Of a stretch of DNA of 20,898 bases, positions 1 through 8,832 are shown piece after piece. A program made the position numbers and the translations under genes. The stretch is from positions 1-20,898 of the forward strand of contig JABANP010000717.1 in assembly GCA_013115135.1 (NCBI GenBank), written 5' to 3'. The notes under the pieces were generated by a model. The model was not told the origin of the DNA. It did not search any database and worked only from the letters and a program-made list of their open reading frames with translations. This DNA is from Perkinsus olseni. Its lineage: Eukaryota > Perkinsozoa > Perkinsida > Perkinsidae. Positions within the stretch are counted from its first letter, which is position 1, and every line of letters starts with the position of its first letter.

Positions 1-113
1 CTGTGTTAGGAAAGAGGTGAAATTGAGCTCCTAACACAAAAAATTTGACAATAGGTGCAATCATATCGTACTGAAGCATAAGCTCAGGATTCCTTCGAGG
101 CATCATGAGATAT

Positions 114-500
114 TTACATAATCTTAGTTGATGAGTAGAGTGGAACCTCAGTTGGGATGGAGTTCCATGCGGTGGCAGCTGCCTCTAGATGTTGATTTAC
201 CATTCTTGTGGTGGAGGTAGACAAAGGCACATCCCGGTCTTCAGCTTCTTGACCTGAAAGTTTACGGGCTATGTCGGCGTGACCTCGTGCTTGTACTTCG
301 GGAATGGACTCGCACAACCTTAGATATTTACCAGCTCTCGAGAATGCTTGACGTTTTTGTTGTGATGGGCTTGTAGTCGATGTTGGGAACTTTTACCAGT
401 AGCTGAGAACCGTCCCATTTCCAATCACAGCCAAGCCAACGAGACCATGAATCACCACTCCATAAGTTCATCTTATTGGGTGGCACATCAAAAGCCGCAA
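114..500 (-). pseudogene. Element X pol: RT thumb/connection fragment
   Basis: This is the downstream continuation of the X reverse transcriptase in broken frames. In the minus-strand translation of about 365-500 there is a WLGCDWKWDG stretch, which resembles the segment after the palm where many LTR elements have an F/W-LG motif. Near 340-365 a TKRQAFSRAG stretch resembles the TKR motif of BEL/Pao elements. Positions 114-317 stay open for 67 codons and include a PEVQARGHADIARKL stretch. The pieces lie in different frames, so a functional product is not expected. Assignment to pol rests on position after the palm and on these short motifs. The RNase H and integrase of this copy would lie beyond the left edge. 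Confidence 0.55.
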
Positions 501-511
501 AGGTCGAGAAT

Positions 512-960
512 CTATAGTAAATCCTTCTCGAACTTAACTAGGTCGTCAGATAATCCTATAGCTACTATGTCATCCATGATACGAATGCAAGTAACAGAAG
601 GATGAAATGATCTCAAGATTTCGAATAATCTATCAAGAGAGGATTCTAGGCCTGCTGGCCCTATTGAAAGGCCAAAGGCCAATCGAGAACATCTCATCAT
701 TACTGAACGACCAGTAGTTGGGTTTTTACCAAAATCAATATCCACCGGATGGGATATCGCCAGGCGATAAAAAGCTTTCGATAAATCATATTGCTTAGCA
801 GAAAGGTTTTTGATTCATAGAACTACGGAGGCTATTGATCGTCACACACGTATCCCGTTTCTTATTGCTCGCTTTAGGACTATAAGCATTCGCAGCGCGA
901 GCATCCAATACGGGACGCACTTGAGTCGTTTTCAGTGCACTAGTAGCTACTACTGGGAAT
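512..960 (-). pseudogene. Element X pol: reverse transcriptase palm fragment
   Basis: The minus strand encodes an RT palm. Near 880-930 there is a VRPVLDARAAN stretch, like the fingers motif R-x-V-x-D-A. Near 750-790, in another frame, an SKAFYRLAI stretch resembles the first catalytic-aspartate region. The open frame 745-512 contains RLAFGLSIGPAGLE (like the FG-x-x-x-x-P motif) and then IRIMDDIVAIG, with the MDD catalytic triplet at 569-577. MDD takes the place of the usual Y-x-DD box. At least one frameshift separates the first aspartate region from the palm core, so the gene is broken. The fingers and palm order is right for an LTR-element RT, possibly BEL/Pao. Confidence 0.75.
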
Positions 961-990
961 GCTATTAATGCATCATGCGGCTTTTCATCA

Positions 991-1414
991 TCATAAGCCT
1001 GCCACTATCTTCGAGAGGCATACATATCCAGCTCTTTTGAACCAAAGGTCACGTTGCTCGTCACTCAACTTGGCAAGGAGATGGTCGGGCGAACAAGATT
1101 TGTTAGTCTTCTCAGATTCTTCATAGGGCCAATCGAAGATGAACCGGTACTGCTGATTTGGGGTGTCTCGAACTTGGTCTTCTAAGTCTTCAACGATAGA
1201 CCATTGCATTTTATAACATCAGAACCAATGATCTGCACGTGTGCCAAATCATTAATGGCAACAGACTGATCGATCGAGAGTCACCAGATTCGCTTACTGG
1301 CAGACTCGACACATCGCGAACATCAGAATAATCGCGTCCAGCAGAAGCCAGCTGGACGTTATCATTAGCATTAAAAGCATCCTGGAAGCTTAGACTGTAA
1401 ATCACCAACATCAT
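991..1414 (-). pseudogene. Element X pol: protease-to-RT linker fragments
   Basis: Two minus-strand open stretches (1414-1211 and 1209-991) lie in different frames between the protease and the RT palm. The second contains a FIFDWPYEESEK stretch and a DEQRDLWFKR stretch; the first is rich in Ser and Asp. No catalytic motif is visible. They are assigned to the linker and N-terminal part of pol by position only, because protease lies directly upstream and RT fingers directly downstream. The frame change between them shows decay. Neither should be treated as an independent gene. Confidence 0.5.
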
Positions 1415-1848
1415 TGGAAGTAATGATAATCTATCTGAGTACCGATCACTCCCAGAACCGACCTGCCTAGAATAGCATCATACCTAAACTCATCTACCAC
1501 CAACAAGGGCAATATAAAGGCCTTATTGGCAATACAACACTGTAGTAATACTTCTTCCTCAATATTCTTTTTACTACCATCAGCATAAATAGCCGAGACG
1601 TTGCGAATAGGATAAACGCGCAATTTGCATCCCTTCGCGGCTAATTTATCCACTATCGACGACTTAATAAATGCCGCAGAAGAGCCACTATCAACCAAAC
1701 CATAAATACTAATATCTTCGATAATAATGGGGCATAAATTTGGCTTTGTAGATAACTTTACTGACCACGCATCAGCTACTTGCTGATCATTAACATTGAG
1801 AATATCAACTGCATGGGCCTCAGCTATGGAGTCTCGCGATATCTTCAA
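1411..1848 (-). pseudogene. Element X retropepsin-like aspartic protease
   Basis: The 145-codon minus-strand frame carries the retropepsin signature: LVDSGSSAAFI, with the catalytic Asp codon at 1690-1692, and about 80 residues later a hydrophobic AILGRSVLG stretch, matching the I-L-G-x-x-x-L segment that closes the fold. Retropepsins work as dimers to cleave the Gag-Pol polyprotein. The frame overlaps the 3' end of the zinc-knuckle frame by 29 nt and lies in the +1 frame relative to it. That could be an original Gag/Pol frameshift site or simple decay. The domain is intact over its core, but upstream and downstream frames are broken, so this copy is not expected to work. Confidence 0.8.
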
Positions 1849-2386
1849 CGCATACTCCTGGGCTTGAGATTCTTCTTTTTTTCACATCAGCAGCAGCAGC
1901 GGGGGTTTTCACCGCAGACTTCACATTTGATTGAGCAATAGGGTTAGAGCATACATAGATCAAATGACCATGCTTACCACATGCCACACAGTTCGGACTT
2001 GTTTGAGAACAATTAGTTGCTTGATGACTACGGATACCGCAAATATGACATCTATTAGCATAATCACCAGGGGACCTAGCACGACAATTTTTTGACTCCG
2101 GGCCAACATATCGGCGCATCTGTCGATGTAGTTGCGAGTTCATTCCAGCTCTCAATCGCACAGCTCGGTCGGTTTCTGATAGCTCATGATAACCAAGGGA
2201 CTTCAACAGCTGAGTTTCCATGTCTAAACGAGCACAGAAGTTCACAACACTCTCACCACTTTGCTGCTTCAACTCTTCCCATCTAGATATGGATTCACTC
2301 ATAGAAAATGTATTAGCATATTTACCATCCAAATATTTCCAAATCGACTCCAGACATACAGAGGCAGAGTCACCCGGCTGAACCAA
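1820..2386 (-). pseudogene. Element X Gag C-terminal part with two CCHC zinc knuckles
   Basis: This 188-codon minus-strand frame holds the end of a capsid-like region (SISRWEELKQQSGESVVNF is typical of retrotransposon Gag) and two CCHC knuckles: CHICGIRSHQATNC at 2009-2050 and CVACGKHGHLIYVC at 1949-1990. Both fit C-x2-C-x4-H-x4-C, the nucleic-acid-binding nucleocapsid motif. The frame continues the upstream Gag frame (2400-3071) after a one-base frame change near 2400; reading in this frame continues upstream of its first Met. Protease follows in the +1 frame. Domain order is as expected for an LTR element. Confidence 0.85.
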
Positions 2387-2399
2387 CTCCTCAATTTCT

Positions 2400-3071
2400 T
2401 CACGAAGAGCTCCACCCAGGTATTTTTATTAGGAAATATTGTAGCGCCCTATCAGGCAGACCATACACAACTGCAGCTTTTTGAATACGAGCCTCGAATG
2501 CTGGATAAGGAATCTTCTTACTGGGGCCCCTCCATTGTTTACCAAAGGATAAGGGAAGCTCCGACCATAATCTAAACATCGCCTTCTCATTTCTATCTGA
2601 ACCTGATGACCGCTCTGGTGCCAAATTGTTCTGTGCACGCATGCGCACGAATGAGGATGCCGCATCCGCCTCTTCGTCCTTAAGCTTGAGAAAAGACACG
2701 AGCGCCTGGTTCAGGTCAGCGGTGCAATCCTTATGCCAAGTGGTGGATGGATGTTTCATAGCCGAAACCTGCTTCGCGACATACAGGCTCAGGGAAACCA
2801 CCCAATCACCTTCGATATCTTCCAATACTGCGCTATACTTGACGGCCGCAATAACCGTAGTAGCAACAACTACAACGTCTTTCTTAGAAGTGGCGCCCCA
2901 ACGCTGTAGCTTATTACGAATGGCAGATACAAGCTTATTGAAAGCATCACGATCGGAACATTCAAGATGGAGCTTTTGGAACTCCGAAGTGAGATCGACC
3001 CCATCAATAGCTTTGGCTTCAACCTCCTTGTACTTCAATTGCCCCAGAACGAATCCTGCATCGGGTACCAT
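2400..3071 (-). pseudogene. Element X Gag N-terminal part
   Basis: The 223-codon minus-strand frame begins with ATG at 3071-3069, directly inside the LTR and overlapping the primer-binding site, so there is almost no untranslated leader. The protein is mostly helical-looking and charged, with no membrane segment or known motif; its Gag identity comes from position between the LTR/PBS and the capsid-like and zinc-knuckle segment. It ends at a TGA near 2400 because of a frameshift. The next frame resumes the Gag sequence at once, so the two were one gene. The true start could have been this ATG or one now lost. Confidence 0.65.
3050..3070 (-). promoter_or_regulatory. Element X primer-binding site
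   Basis: On the minus strand this begins TGGTACCCGATGCAGG a few bases inside the 5' LTR. The plus strand reads like a tRNA 3' end: part of a T-loop (CGAAT), a T-stem strand (CCTGC), an acceptor strand and then CCA at 3068-3070. This fits minus-strand DNA priming by a host tRNA. The amino acid identity of the tRNA was not recognised. Confidence 0.7.
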
Positions 3072-3073
3072 AG

Positions 3074-3285
3074 CATAAAGTTAGGTTCGTAGTACTTGCG
3101 TATTCGTAACAAAGGTATGCTAAGCCCCTGATGTGATAACTCAACGTAGGCCAAATAGTCGCCAGATAATGCTCTTACACAGAGCCTGCTGCGCGGATAT
3201 AGCTAACGATATGTATGCGTGCAACTACAAAGGCATAGACATCAAAAATCAGAACAGCCAACTATATCACAGCGCAAATCTCACA
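3074..3285 (-). repeat. Element X 5' LTR
   Basis: Positions 3076-3285 match 7893-8102 without gaps over 210 bp, with two substitutions seen. On the minus strand the LTR begins TGTGAGATTT; the other copy ends CTTTACA, giving TG...CA termini and a 212-bp length. In this copy the last two bases are TG instead of CA. The outer edge at 3285 is followed by AGGAG (3286-3290), the target duplication shared with the other LTR. Confidence 0.85.
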
Positions 3286-3290
3286 AGGAG
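3286..3290. other. Target-site duplication AGGAG, left-hand copy (element X)
   Basis: AGGAG follows the outer end of the LTR at 3285. The same five bases precede the other LTR at 7886-7890. Five bp is a normal integrase stagger for LTR elements. Confidence 0.8.
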
Positions 3291-3910
3291 ATATCCAGGT
3301 CGATGCCGCGGTCGCAAAGGTCGTGGCGCTGACGAGCCATGGCCTCAGCGGCCCGCGCGATGAACGCCTGGTCGTAGATGCTGCCGTTGAACTTATCAGT
3401 AGAAGCCCATTTGACAGCACTGGTCACAGTGGATGACAGTGCGCAACTGCTGGCGCTCGCTGGGCGACCAGTCGAGCCACTTCACGATGGCATTCAGACA
3501 TTTGAGGACGGTGAGATACTCTTTCCGGTTGATGTGAGTGTGTTGCAGGCTAGCATCGAATGCCCCGCATGCCCCTCAAGCAGGACTTTATCATCCATGC
3601 TGAGGCACTGCCAGCTGCGGCGGGTGGCGGTAGATGTGGAATGGAGAAGAATACCGAAACCACGCTCAGAAGGATCACAGTGAGCAACGATGCAGTCGTG
3701 GTGTGGAGGGATAGAAGAGTGCTCGCAGCGCCCATAGTCGTCAGCTCGTCGGTGAGGATCATATCGCACAGTTGAAACTCGTAGAAACTCTGCTCGTGTA
3801 CCACAAATCCGTACAAAAAAAACAGGGAACAGTTCGCTCCCTATAGGTAATATAACTTCCTTCGCTCCGTCATTGCACCCAGCGGGCGGCCCAAAAACGC
3901 GACTCAGCAA
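3286..3910 (-). pseudogene. Element Y: first half of a retroelement RNase H-like domain, interrupted by X
   Basis: On the minus strand, broken frames encode an RNase H-like domain. AHCDPSERGFGILLHS (about 3645-3695) resembles the first catalytic Asp region; a KEYLTVLKCLNAIVKW stretch (about 3485-3535) resembles the helix with the catalytic Glu; and VIHCD near 3430 fits the third Asp region. It then runs in another frame through a RHDLCDRGIDLDIS stretch to 3286, where the LTR of X begins. The missing C-terminal part, with the typical end motif, is at 7458-7890. The layout resembles the RNase H of DIRS-like elements, but that is a tentative reading. Frame changes near 3740, 3500 and 3420 show decay. 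Confidence 0.65.
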
Positions 3911-3915
3911 GCATA

Positions 3916-4158
3916 GTGTACGAGTCGTGCTCGTGTACGAGTTGTCAGTGTATGAGATTTGCGTGTACGAGCTTTATGTGTACGACTTACTACATGAACG
4001 AGTATCATATGTACGAGTATCATGAGTAGCGAGTATTACGTGTACGAGTCTCAAGTGTACGAAATGACGATGTGTGAATCCAATGAGTGAGCGAGTATTC
4101 GGTGTACGAGCCGTGGACGGTAGCGATAGTGTACGAGTTTTCGGTGTACGAATCGTAA
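3916..4158 (+). repeat. 15-bp-period degenerate array A
   Basis: The core GTGTACGAG recurs with a 15-bp step, for example at 3933, 3948, 3963, 3978, 4009, 4040, 4055, 4102, 4129 and 4144, with occasional 16-17 bp steps. The six bases between cores vary. On the minus strand the 15-bp step reads as pentapeptides such as NTRTP. The array directly abuts the broken RNase H fragment at 3910. It has the same core and orientation as array B. Confidence 0.85.
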
Positions 4159-5277
4159 TACACCTAGAAGAGGCAGGCCAGGGGCCGTCCGGCCTTGCCG
4201 TTATAGGCACAAGAGAGCACAGTGTGCCGGTGGCCGAGAGCTGTCGTCGCAAAAGTACTTCAAGTCGATCCCGAACAAGTACTGCGGCCCCCTATCTATT
4301 GGCAGATTGATGGCTTCCTTCATCGCCCACTTGGATCCTGCCCATAGTCTATTCCCTGTAAGGCCCCGTTCGATAGTTTTGCGACCATCTCTTCCTCGGT
4401 CCGCGCCCGACGGAGGGAAGAAAGGAGGTGCGGGTCCCCCGGGGGGGGAGGGGGGCCAACCCGGTGCTGGGCCGCGTGAGTACGAATCCCCCAGGATATA
4501 ATTTTACAGTGTTTCCTGACTTGGCGCTTTTTCGATCAAAAAAGTTCGACAGGATTTTTGTGCAGCACGGGAGGACAGATTTGCGTGTAGTGGGATGTTT
4601 CGCACTTTGTTACCTATCCACTACTAGAGAAAGGCAACTACAATCGAAGAGTAGCCTAGCAGGCAAAGGGATCTACGAGAATGATTCAGCTACTGAGCAC
4701 CAATAGCGGAGGTAACAACTCACACAATCCAGAGACTGTGCGTAAGTGAGAAGAACCGTTAAGTCCAACCCTAATCTTCCCCGAGGACCGACCTGCCATC
4801 ATCGGAAGATCGCCCTGCGAGGGCCTAAAAGCCTCCAATTATCACAAGTGCCAACCTCTCAGGCTGCACGCATGCACATAGCTGTGCACCAATTTAGGCC
4901 AAAAGTGGGCCGAGGTTCATGCAGGCGAAGCGAAGCCAGTTTCGAACATTAGGGTGCAACTTGCAGCCGTAACAACTTCGTTTGCATGCGTGCTTTATCA
5001 GATCTATAGCTAATCGGCGCGGCTGGTGTAGTTGGTCGTCGTCTCAGCTCTTAGCGCCCTCTATCGTCACTTCTGTCACTAACCACTCAACCTAAGGCCC
5101 CTCGCGGTTGTGTTAACTGAATCTAAGCACTAGAGTCACCACCAGTTCATTTACTACCCGAGCCCTACAAGATTTGGGGGCTTTCGCGACAATGACGGAT
5201 TCGATCTTATGTGTAGGGAGGAAATAGATTGGCACCATCGTGCGGAAGGGCGAAAACTGGGAGAAAACTTCCGCGGA
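4159..5277. other. Gene-poor stretch, nothing recognised
   Basis: No frame has recognisable motifs. The only notable local feature is a purine-rich run at about 4411-4456 that includes a C5G8 block, which could form non-B DNA. It separates arrays A and B. Confidence 0.5.
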
Positions 5278-5510
5278 GTGTACGAAATGATGGTGGATGA
5301 GTTGAAACTGGGGTTGTGTACGAAATGAGAGTGTATGAAATGCCGGTATCCGAGTTGAAAGTGTACGATTATTATGTGTACGGGGTTATATGTACGATTC
5401 GCTTGTGTATGAGTATTTAGTGTATGACCATTTGTTGTACGCGTCGAAGATGTACGAGTATTCGAGACATGAGTCGAAAATGTACGAGTATTTGGTGTAC
5501 GAGTCGTGAA
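5278..5510 (+). repeat. 15-bp-period degenerate array B
   Basis: The same GTGTACGAG-type core as array A recurs at a nearly strict 15-bp step: 5331, 5346, 5361, 5376, 5405, 5420, 5435, 5450, 5465, 5480 and 5495, with one disturbed step near 5308. Minus-strand reading stays open across the array and gives pentapeptides such as NTRTF STHVS NTRTS. There is no stop in this frame through the array, but no flanking gene either. Confidence 0.88.
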
Positions 5511-5555
5511 CATCCCCTATCGTAACTATTATGAGAAAGTTCAGCTCTGAAACTG

Positions 5556-5960
5556 AGAGCTTTCTATCCCCTAGGAGAGGAGAAGACTCTGGATCTACTT
5601 ACCAAGTTTAATGCCATGTCTCAGAATGCCGAAGAGACAGTCCAAGAATTCTCTGTATGATTCTTGGATCTCTGTTATGATCTGCAGAAGTTGAACCCTG
5701 ACATCTACTTGACCACTTCTCAGGGGCAAGATGGATCAACTAAGGTCGATGACCTTCAGCTGCAATTGCAGTCCATTGTGAAACTGCGAGGAGAGATCCA
5801 AAAGGAGATTGTTGCCCAACAGATTAAGTACGACTCCATCCAGTCGTTGTTGGAGGCGGGGAGGCGCTTCAAGAACTTCCACAACCCGACTAGCACTCCC
5901 TGTCCATCACAAGGGAATGAGAGCACAGTGTGGTGTTCGGCATTTCAATGCTTCCGTCGT
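5556..5960 (+). pseudogene. Broken plus-strand Gag-like fragment
   Basis: After a TGA at 5553-5555 the plus strand reads as a retrotransposon capsid-like segment: a LGEEKTLDLLTKFNAMS stretch, then ETVQEFSV, an in-frame TGA at 5658-5660, and FLDLCYDLQKLNP. The E-x-V-x-E-F...F-x-D-L-x-x-x-L pattern is common in Gag capsid C-terminal domains. A coiled-coil-like segment follows (about 5740-5870). After about 5870 another frame has a QCGVRHFNA stretch that may be the remains of a CCHC knuckle. The fragment has the opposite orientation to X and Y and so is a separate element. No LTR was found for it. Confidence 0.55.
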
Positions 5961-6575
5961 GGAGGAGAGGGCATTTCGCTCGAGATTGTATGTTCAACGA
6001 TAGGGGTTGGTCCAGGTGGCCGGCAGAGAACCGGGTTTCTCAGCCTGGCTGGGACCAGTAACCTCAGCCTCAGCAATAGGGCTGAGATCTCCCTAAGGCC
6101 AGCCAGTAAGCCATGGTGTAGCATCTCGGATTCCAACGCACTACTGTTGGAACGCAACATGAGGAGAGAGGTATATGTCCGCAGCTGACGATGTTGTGCA
6201 GAAACGGTAAAAACGTGACTGAGCAAGTCTCCAATACACACTAACCCCACTGCACAATGCACACCAACGCACATCCCCCCTTAACGACAGACATTAGCGA
6301 CCCCGTACGACTCTAGCCACTTAGCTACTTTAGGAGGTATCCTTCTTCCTTTCGTTGGGCTAAAACCTTGGCGACCCAAAATATCTTCGCCTGATATAGT
6401 CTCCTCAGTATCGTCAGAACGCGGTATGACTCAGCGGTCTGCCTTGTCCAACATAAGTCACCATGGTCATCAACGAGCTCAAGACCTAAGATTCGAGCTC
6501 CAGGACCAAGAGGTTCAGGCTCCTAACAGGGCAGTCCGATTAGCCGGAATTGCTCTATAACTTCGGGTACCAGAG
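5961..6575. other. Stretch without recognised features
   Basis: Open frames here are short and without motifs. The minus-strand frame 6274-5945 overlaps the Gag remnant antisense and is not supported as a gene. Nothing else was seen before array C. Confidence 0.5.
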
Positions 6576-6858
6576 CGGGTGAGTGACAACTGGTACAGTG
6601 ACAACTGGTACACCCCCGCGCTCGTACAGGCTTTATTCTGTACTCCTTCTATTCATGCAGGAGTATCTCGTACACTTTCAGGCCGTACAGTGATAAGTCG
6701 TGCAGTGACAGTTCGTACAGTTGCCAGTAATACAGTGTCGTTCAGTACAGTGTCCACAGATACAGTGACAAGTCGTATACTATACAGCCGTACACTGACC
6801 ATTCATACAGTATTCAGCGGTGCAAGCTTTATTCGTACAGTGTTATTCGGTACAGCTG
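6576..6858 (-). repeat. 15-bp-period degenerate array C, inverted relative to A and B
   Basis: On the plus strand the core CGTACAGTG recurs at a 15-bp step. The core G falls at 6670, 6685, 6700, 6715, 6730, 6745, 6760, 6775, 6790, 6805, 6820, 6835 and 6850 (substituted in some units). Its reverse complement, CACTGTACG, resembles the core of arrays A and B, so this array lies in the opposite orientation. The plus strand stays open and reads as pentapeptides such as SGRTV ISRAV TVRTV, similar in style to the minus-strand reading of A and B. Confidence 0.85.
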
Positions 6859-7183
6859 CCTCCTTACGCAAAATTTGTGGGGAGTTATTTAGATAGCTAA
6901 AACTTTTTAGGAGATTAGAACTTATGACACTTACGACAAAAACCGCTGTCTTAGCCGACTCGCCTGAAAACCCATTTCCAATCCAGAAGGCAAAAGGGTT
7001 CAATGCCCACGGGTAGATATTAATGCCCAGGGTATCCCCGGCGGAGATACCTTCAGCTCGTGACATCTATCGATGAGAAGGGCTAACACTCAAGGCCACA
7101 GACCTAGAGGACCCAGAGGATGATGCACTGCACACCTGGTAACTGACAAAAATTAGACGGTTTAATGGATTCTAATGCTTCGC
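6859..7183. other. Stretch without recognised features
   Basis: No frame has recognisable motifs and no repeat was seen here. It lies between array C and the tRNA-like unit. Confidence 0.45.
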
Positions 7184-7315
7184 GGACGCGAAATTGGCGC
7201 AGCGGTAGGAGCGCCTGTTATCAAGCGTATAACTCAGGATCGATCCCGACAGCAAGCTAGCAGGGGAGGAGTGGCCAGAGTCGTCAATCAGGAGAAAGTC
7301 GCGGGCAATTTTTTT
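7184..7315 (+). ncRNA. tRNA-like Pol III unit (tRNA pseudogene or SINE head)
   Basis: TGGCGCAGCGG at about 7194 matches a tRNA A-box (T-G-G-C-x-x-A-G-x-G-G) and sits in a D-arm-like hairpin, GGCGC/GCGCC. GTTAT/ATAAC could form an anticodon stem. GGATCGATCCC at about 7237 matches a B-box with one change. A T7 run at about 7309-7315 could end Pol III transcription. A 7-bp acceptor pairing of normal geometry is not found and the base 5' of the anticodon is not T, so it is unlikely to be a working tRNA. A tRNA-derived SINE or a decayed tRNA is more likely. Confidence 0.4.
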
Positions 7316-7457
7316 ATCATTATTTTTGCGCCGCGCGTCCATATTATGGACCATGAGCGCCACCAGCAGCCAGAGCGTTAGCTCCATGGTTGGCCGCTTG
7401 CTTCGGCAACTTATCCTGTAAAGCTAGGATGAGTTCTTTCAATGGAACAAAGATGGT

Positions 7458-7890
7458 TCAATGGATCACAGAAGTCTTCATCACGAATAGCCTCTTTTTC
7501 AAGCTGATCACATGCTTTGGCGTCATGTTGGCCAGGTCCCTGGCATCTCCAAGCTTGGTCTCCCCTGATTGTGCAACCAGCACTACTGGTTGTTCAAGAG
7601 AATCAAGAATCCCGCTGCAGTCGAGATCATCTTCTAACAAGACGCCCTCTGAGGGGTTCCTAGCTCTAGCGCTCCCACAGGGTTTGTAGGCAAGATGAGC
7701 TCCGTGGCCGCAACTCTCAATACAGGAATTATTATTTAAGACGATGGCCGCCTTTCGTCTGACCGAGCCGGGTTGTTCCCCTTTCTCGCATGAGCGCGGA
7801 TCTCCCCCAAAGGGAGGCAAGTCGGAAAGTTCAGCAGCAAGGCGAGAAAGAGAATGAGCAACGTTGTTCTCCCGGCACTTGATGTAGGAG
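7458..7890 (-). pseudogene. Element Y: second half of the RNase H-like domain
   Basis: Immediately after the LTR (reading the minus strand from 7890) the frame gives YIKCRENNVAHSLSRLAAEL, matching the usual RNase H end of retroelements, G-x-x-N-x-x-A-D-x-L-S-R, with H in place of the second D. The frame stays open to 7458 but no later domain was recognised. Removing X and one copy of the AGGAG duplication makes the fragment at 3286-3910 run into this one in the same frame, without loss or gain of a base. The two are therefore halves of one coding region split by X. Confidence 0.7.
7886..7890. other. Target-site duplication AGGAG, right-hand copy (element X)
   Basis: AGGAG lies directly left of the LTR that begins TGTAAAG at 7891, and is identical to 3286-3290 outside the other LTR. 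Confidence 0.8.
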
Positions 7891-8102
7891 TGTAAAGTTA
7901 GGTTCGTAGTACTTGCGTATTCGTAACAAAGGTATGCTGAGCCCCTGATGTGATAACTCAACGTAGGCCAAATAGTCGCCAGATAATGCTCTTACACAGA
8001 GCCTGCTGCGCGGATATAGCTAACGATGTGTATGCGTGCAACTACAAAGGCATAGACATCAAAAATCAGAACAGCCAACTATATCACAGCGCAAATCTCA
8101 CA
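7891..8102 (-). repeat. Element X 3' LTR
   Basis: This is a 212-bp LTR with TG...CA ends (plus strand TGTAAAG...CTCACA). It matches 3076-3285 over 210 bp with two substitutions seen (near 7940 and 8028). On its right is the 3' end of X pol; on its left is the Y RNase H remnant. That is the expected arrangement for a 3' LTR of a minus-strand element. Confidence 0.85.
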
Positions 8103-8594
8103 TCATCATCCCCAGATGGTAATCCCATCTCAGCGAGCTTCTTCTTAGCTCGAGGAGTCAGTGTGAGGCCATCAACAGTGGTTAATCTAACTAGTTGTTT
8201 AGGCTCTATACTTATGACAACCGGCGAAGTAGTAGGTATGCCTCCTTGTCTGGTAACTCCATCATCGTCTAACCATAGAGGCACAGCAGAGTCTTCGGAA
8301 ATACGATGTTCATGAATAACAACTTGATTGTTGATATCTCGACCAAGAACAATGCCAAGTCGTGGTATGGCGTTCTCAGCTCTCCAGCCAACTAAGGTAT
8401 GCATATCGAAGGGGTGCAAACCTCTTGGGGTAATGGCTCAACAACCGTCTTCGATTTTTTTGGTTTTGGAGGGTCCGTAGAACCGTCATCATAGAAATGC
8501 CGTTTGGCGGGGAATACTTCCTCATCCATATGTGAGACGTATGGTACATCTTTAGCAGGGGTAAGATCGGGATCAGGAGGAATGAAGAGTTTAA
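8103..8594 (-). pseudogene. Element X pol 3' end (integrase C-terminal-like tail)
   Basis: Two minus-strand frames join near 8410. The upstream one (about 8590-8410) is Pro, Lys and Asp rich (a VFPAKRHFYDDG stretch, then DPPKPKKSK). The downstream one (8419-8103) contains LVGWRAENAIPRLGIVLGRD, then PLWLDDDG and a basic tail, and runs into the LTR. A W-x-x-G-R-V-like pattern in a small beta-rich domain is typical of integrase C-terminal regions in several LTR-element groups. The upstream side is cut at 8595 by the 165-bp repeat, so the rest of this X copy is absent. Confidence 0.6.
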
Positions 8595-8759
8595 AGTAAT
8601 CGATACACCCCGTGTGTCGAAGGAAAATCCACGGCAGTCCGCCGCAGGAGACAATCGTGTGTATGCGTGCGGGGCGGTGTACGTCACCGAGCCGTTCATC
8701 GTGAGAGGTCAGCGTCTGGCACGGTAGTGCCGGGTGTCCTGTCGATGTTTTTGACCTAC
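8595..8759. repeat. 165-bp dispersed repeat R3, left copy
   Basis: This matches 20576-20740 in the same orientation without gaps; only two substitutions were seen (near 8609 and 8757). It forms the boundary between the X pol remnant and the GC-rich stretch. It has no TG...CA ends and no target duplication was seen. Confidence 0.85.
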
Positions 8760-8832
8760 GTCGCTCCGGACACGAGCTCGGTTTGCAGCTCCCGCCAGGT
8801 TGAGTTCACCTTGCTCCGCCGCCCTCTCCTCC

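Larger units (their letters stand above)
1..3285 (-). mobile_element. Element X: 5' half of a decayed LTR retrotransposon
   Basis: Reading the minus strand from 3285 downwards, the order is LTR (3074-3285), primer-binding site (3050-3070), Gag, two CCHC zinc knuckles, retropepsin, and reverse transcriptase with an MDD active site. The element leaves the window at position 1 in the RT thumb/connection region. Coding is split into short frames by frameshifts and stops, so this copy is dead. A TKR motif after the palm resembles the TKR that follows the palm in BEL/Pao elements, but the class is not certain. The matching 3' end (pol tail plus LTR) lies at 7891-8594. Both LTR outer edges carry the target duplication AGGAG. 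Confidence 0.85.

Noticed and set aside
3916..6858. The 15-bp arrays as a CRISPR array
   Set aside because: The units are far too short, the core is degenerate and no spacers of regular unique sequence exist; the context is eukaryotic retroelements.
7184..7260. A functional tRNA gene
   Set aside because: No proper acceptor stem, a weak T-stem and no T before the anticodon; kept only as a tRNA-like unit.
3074..8102. The two 210-bp repeats as LTRs of one element lying between them
   Set aside because: Coding order is outward: Gag of X lies left of the left copy and the pol end lies right of the right copy. The sequence between them belongs to other elements.
8595..8759. R3 as an LTR of a large element
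   Set aside because: No TG...CA ends, no primer-binding site or polypurine tract beside it, and no target duplication seen.
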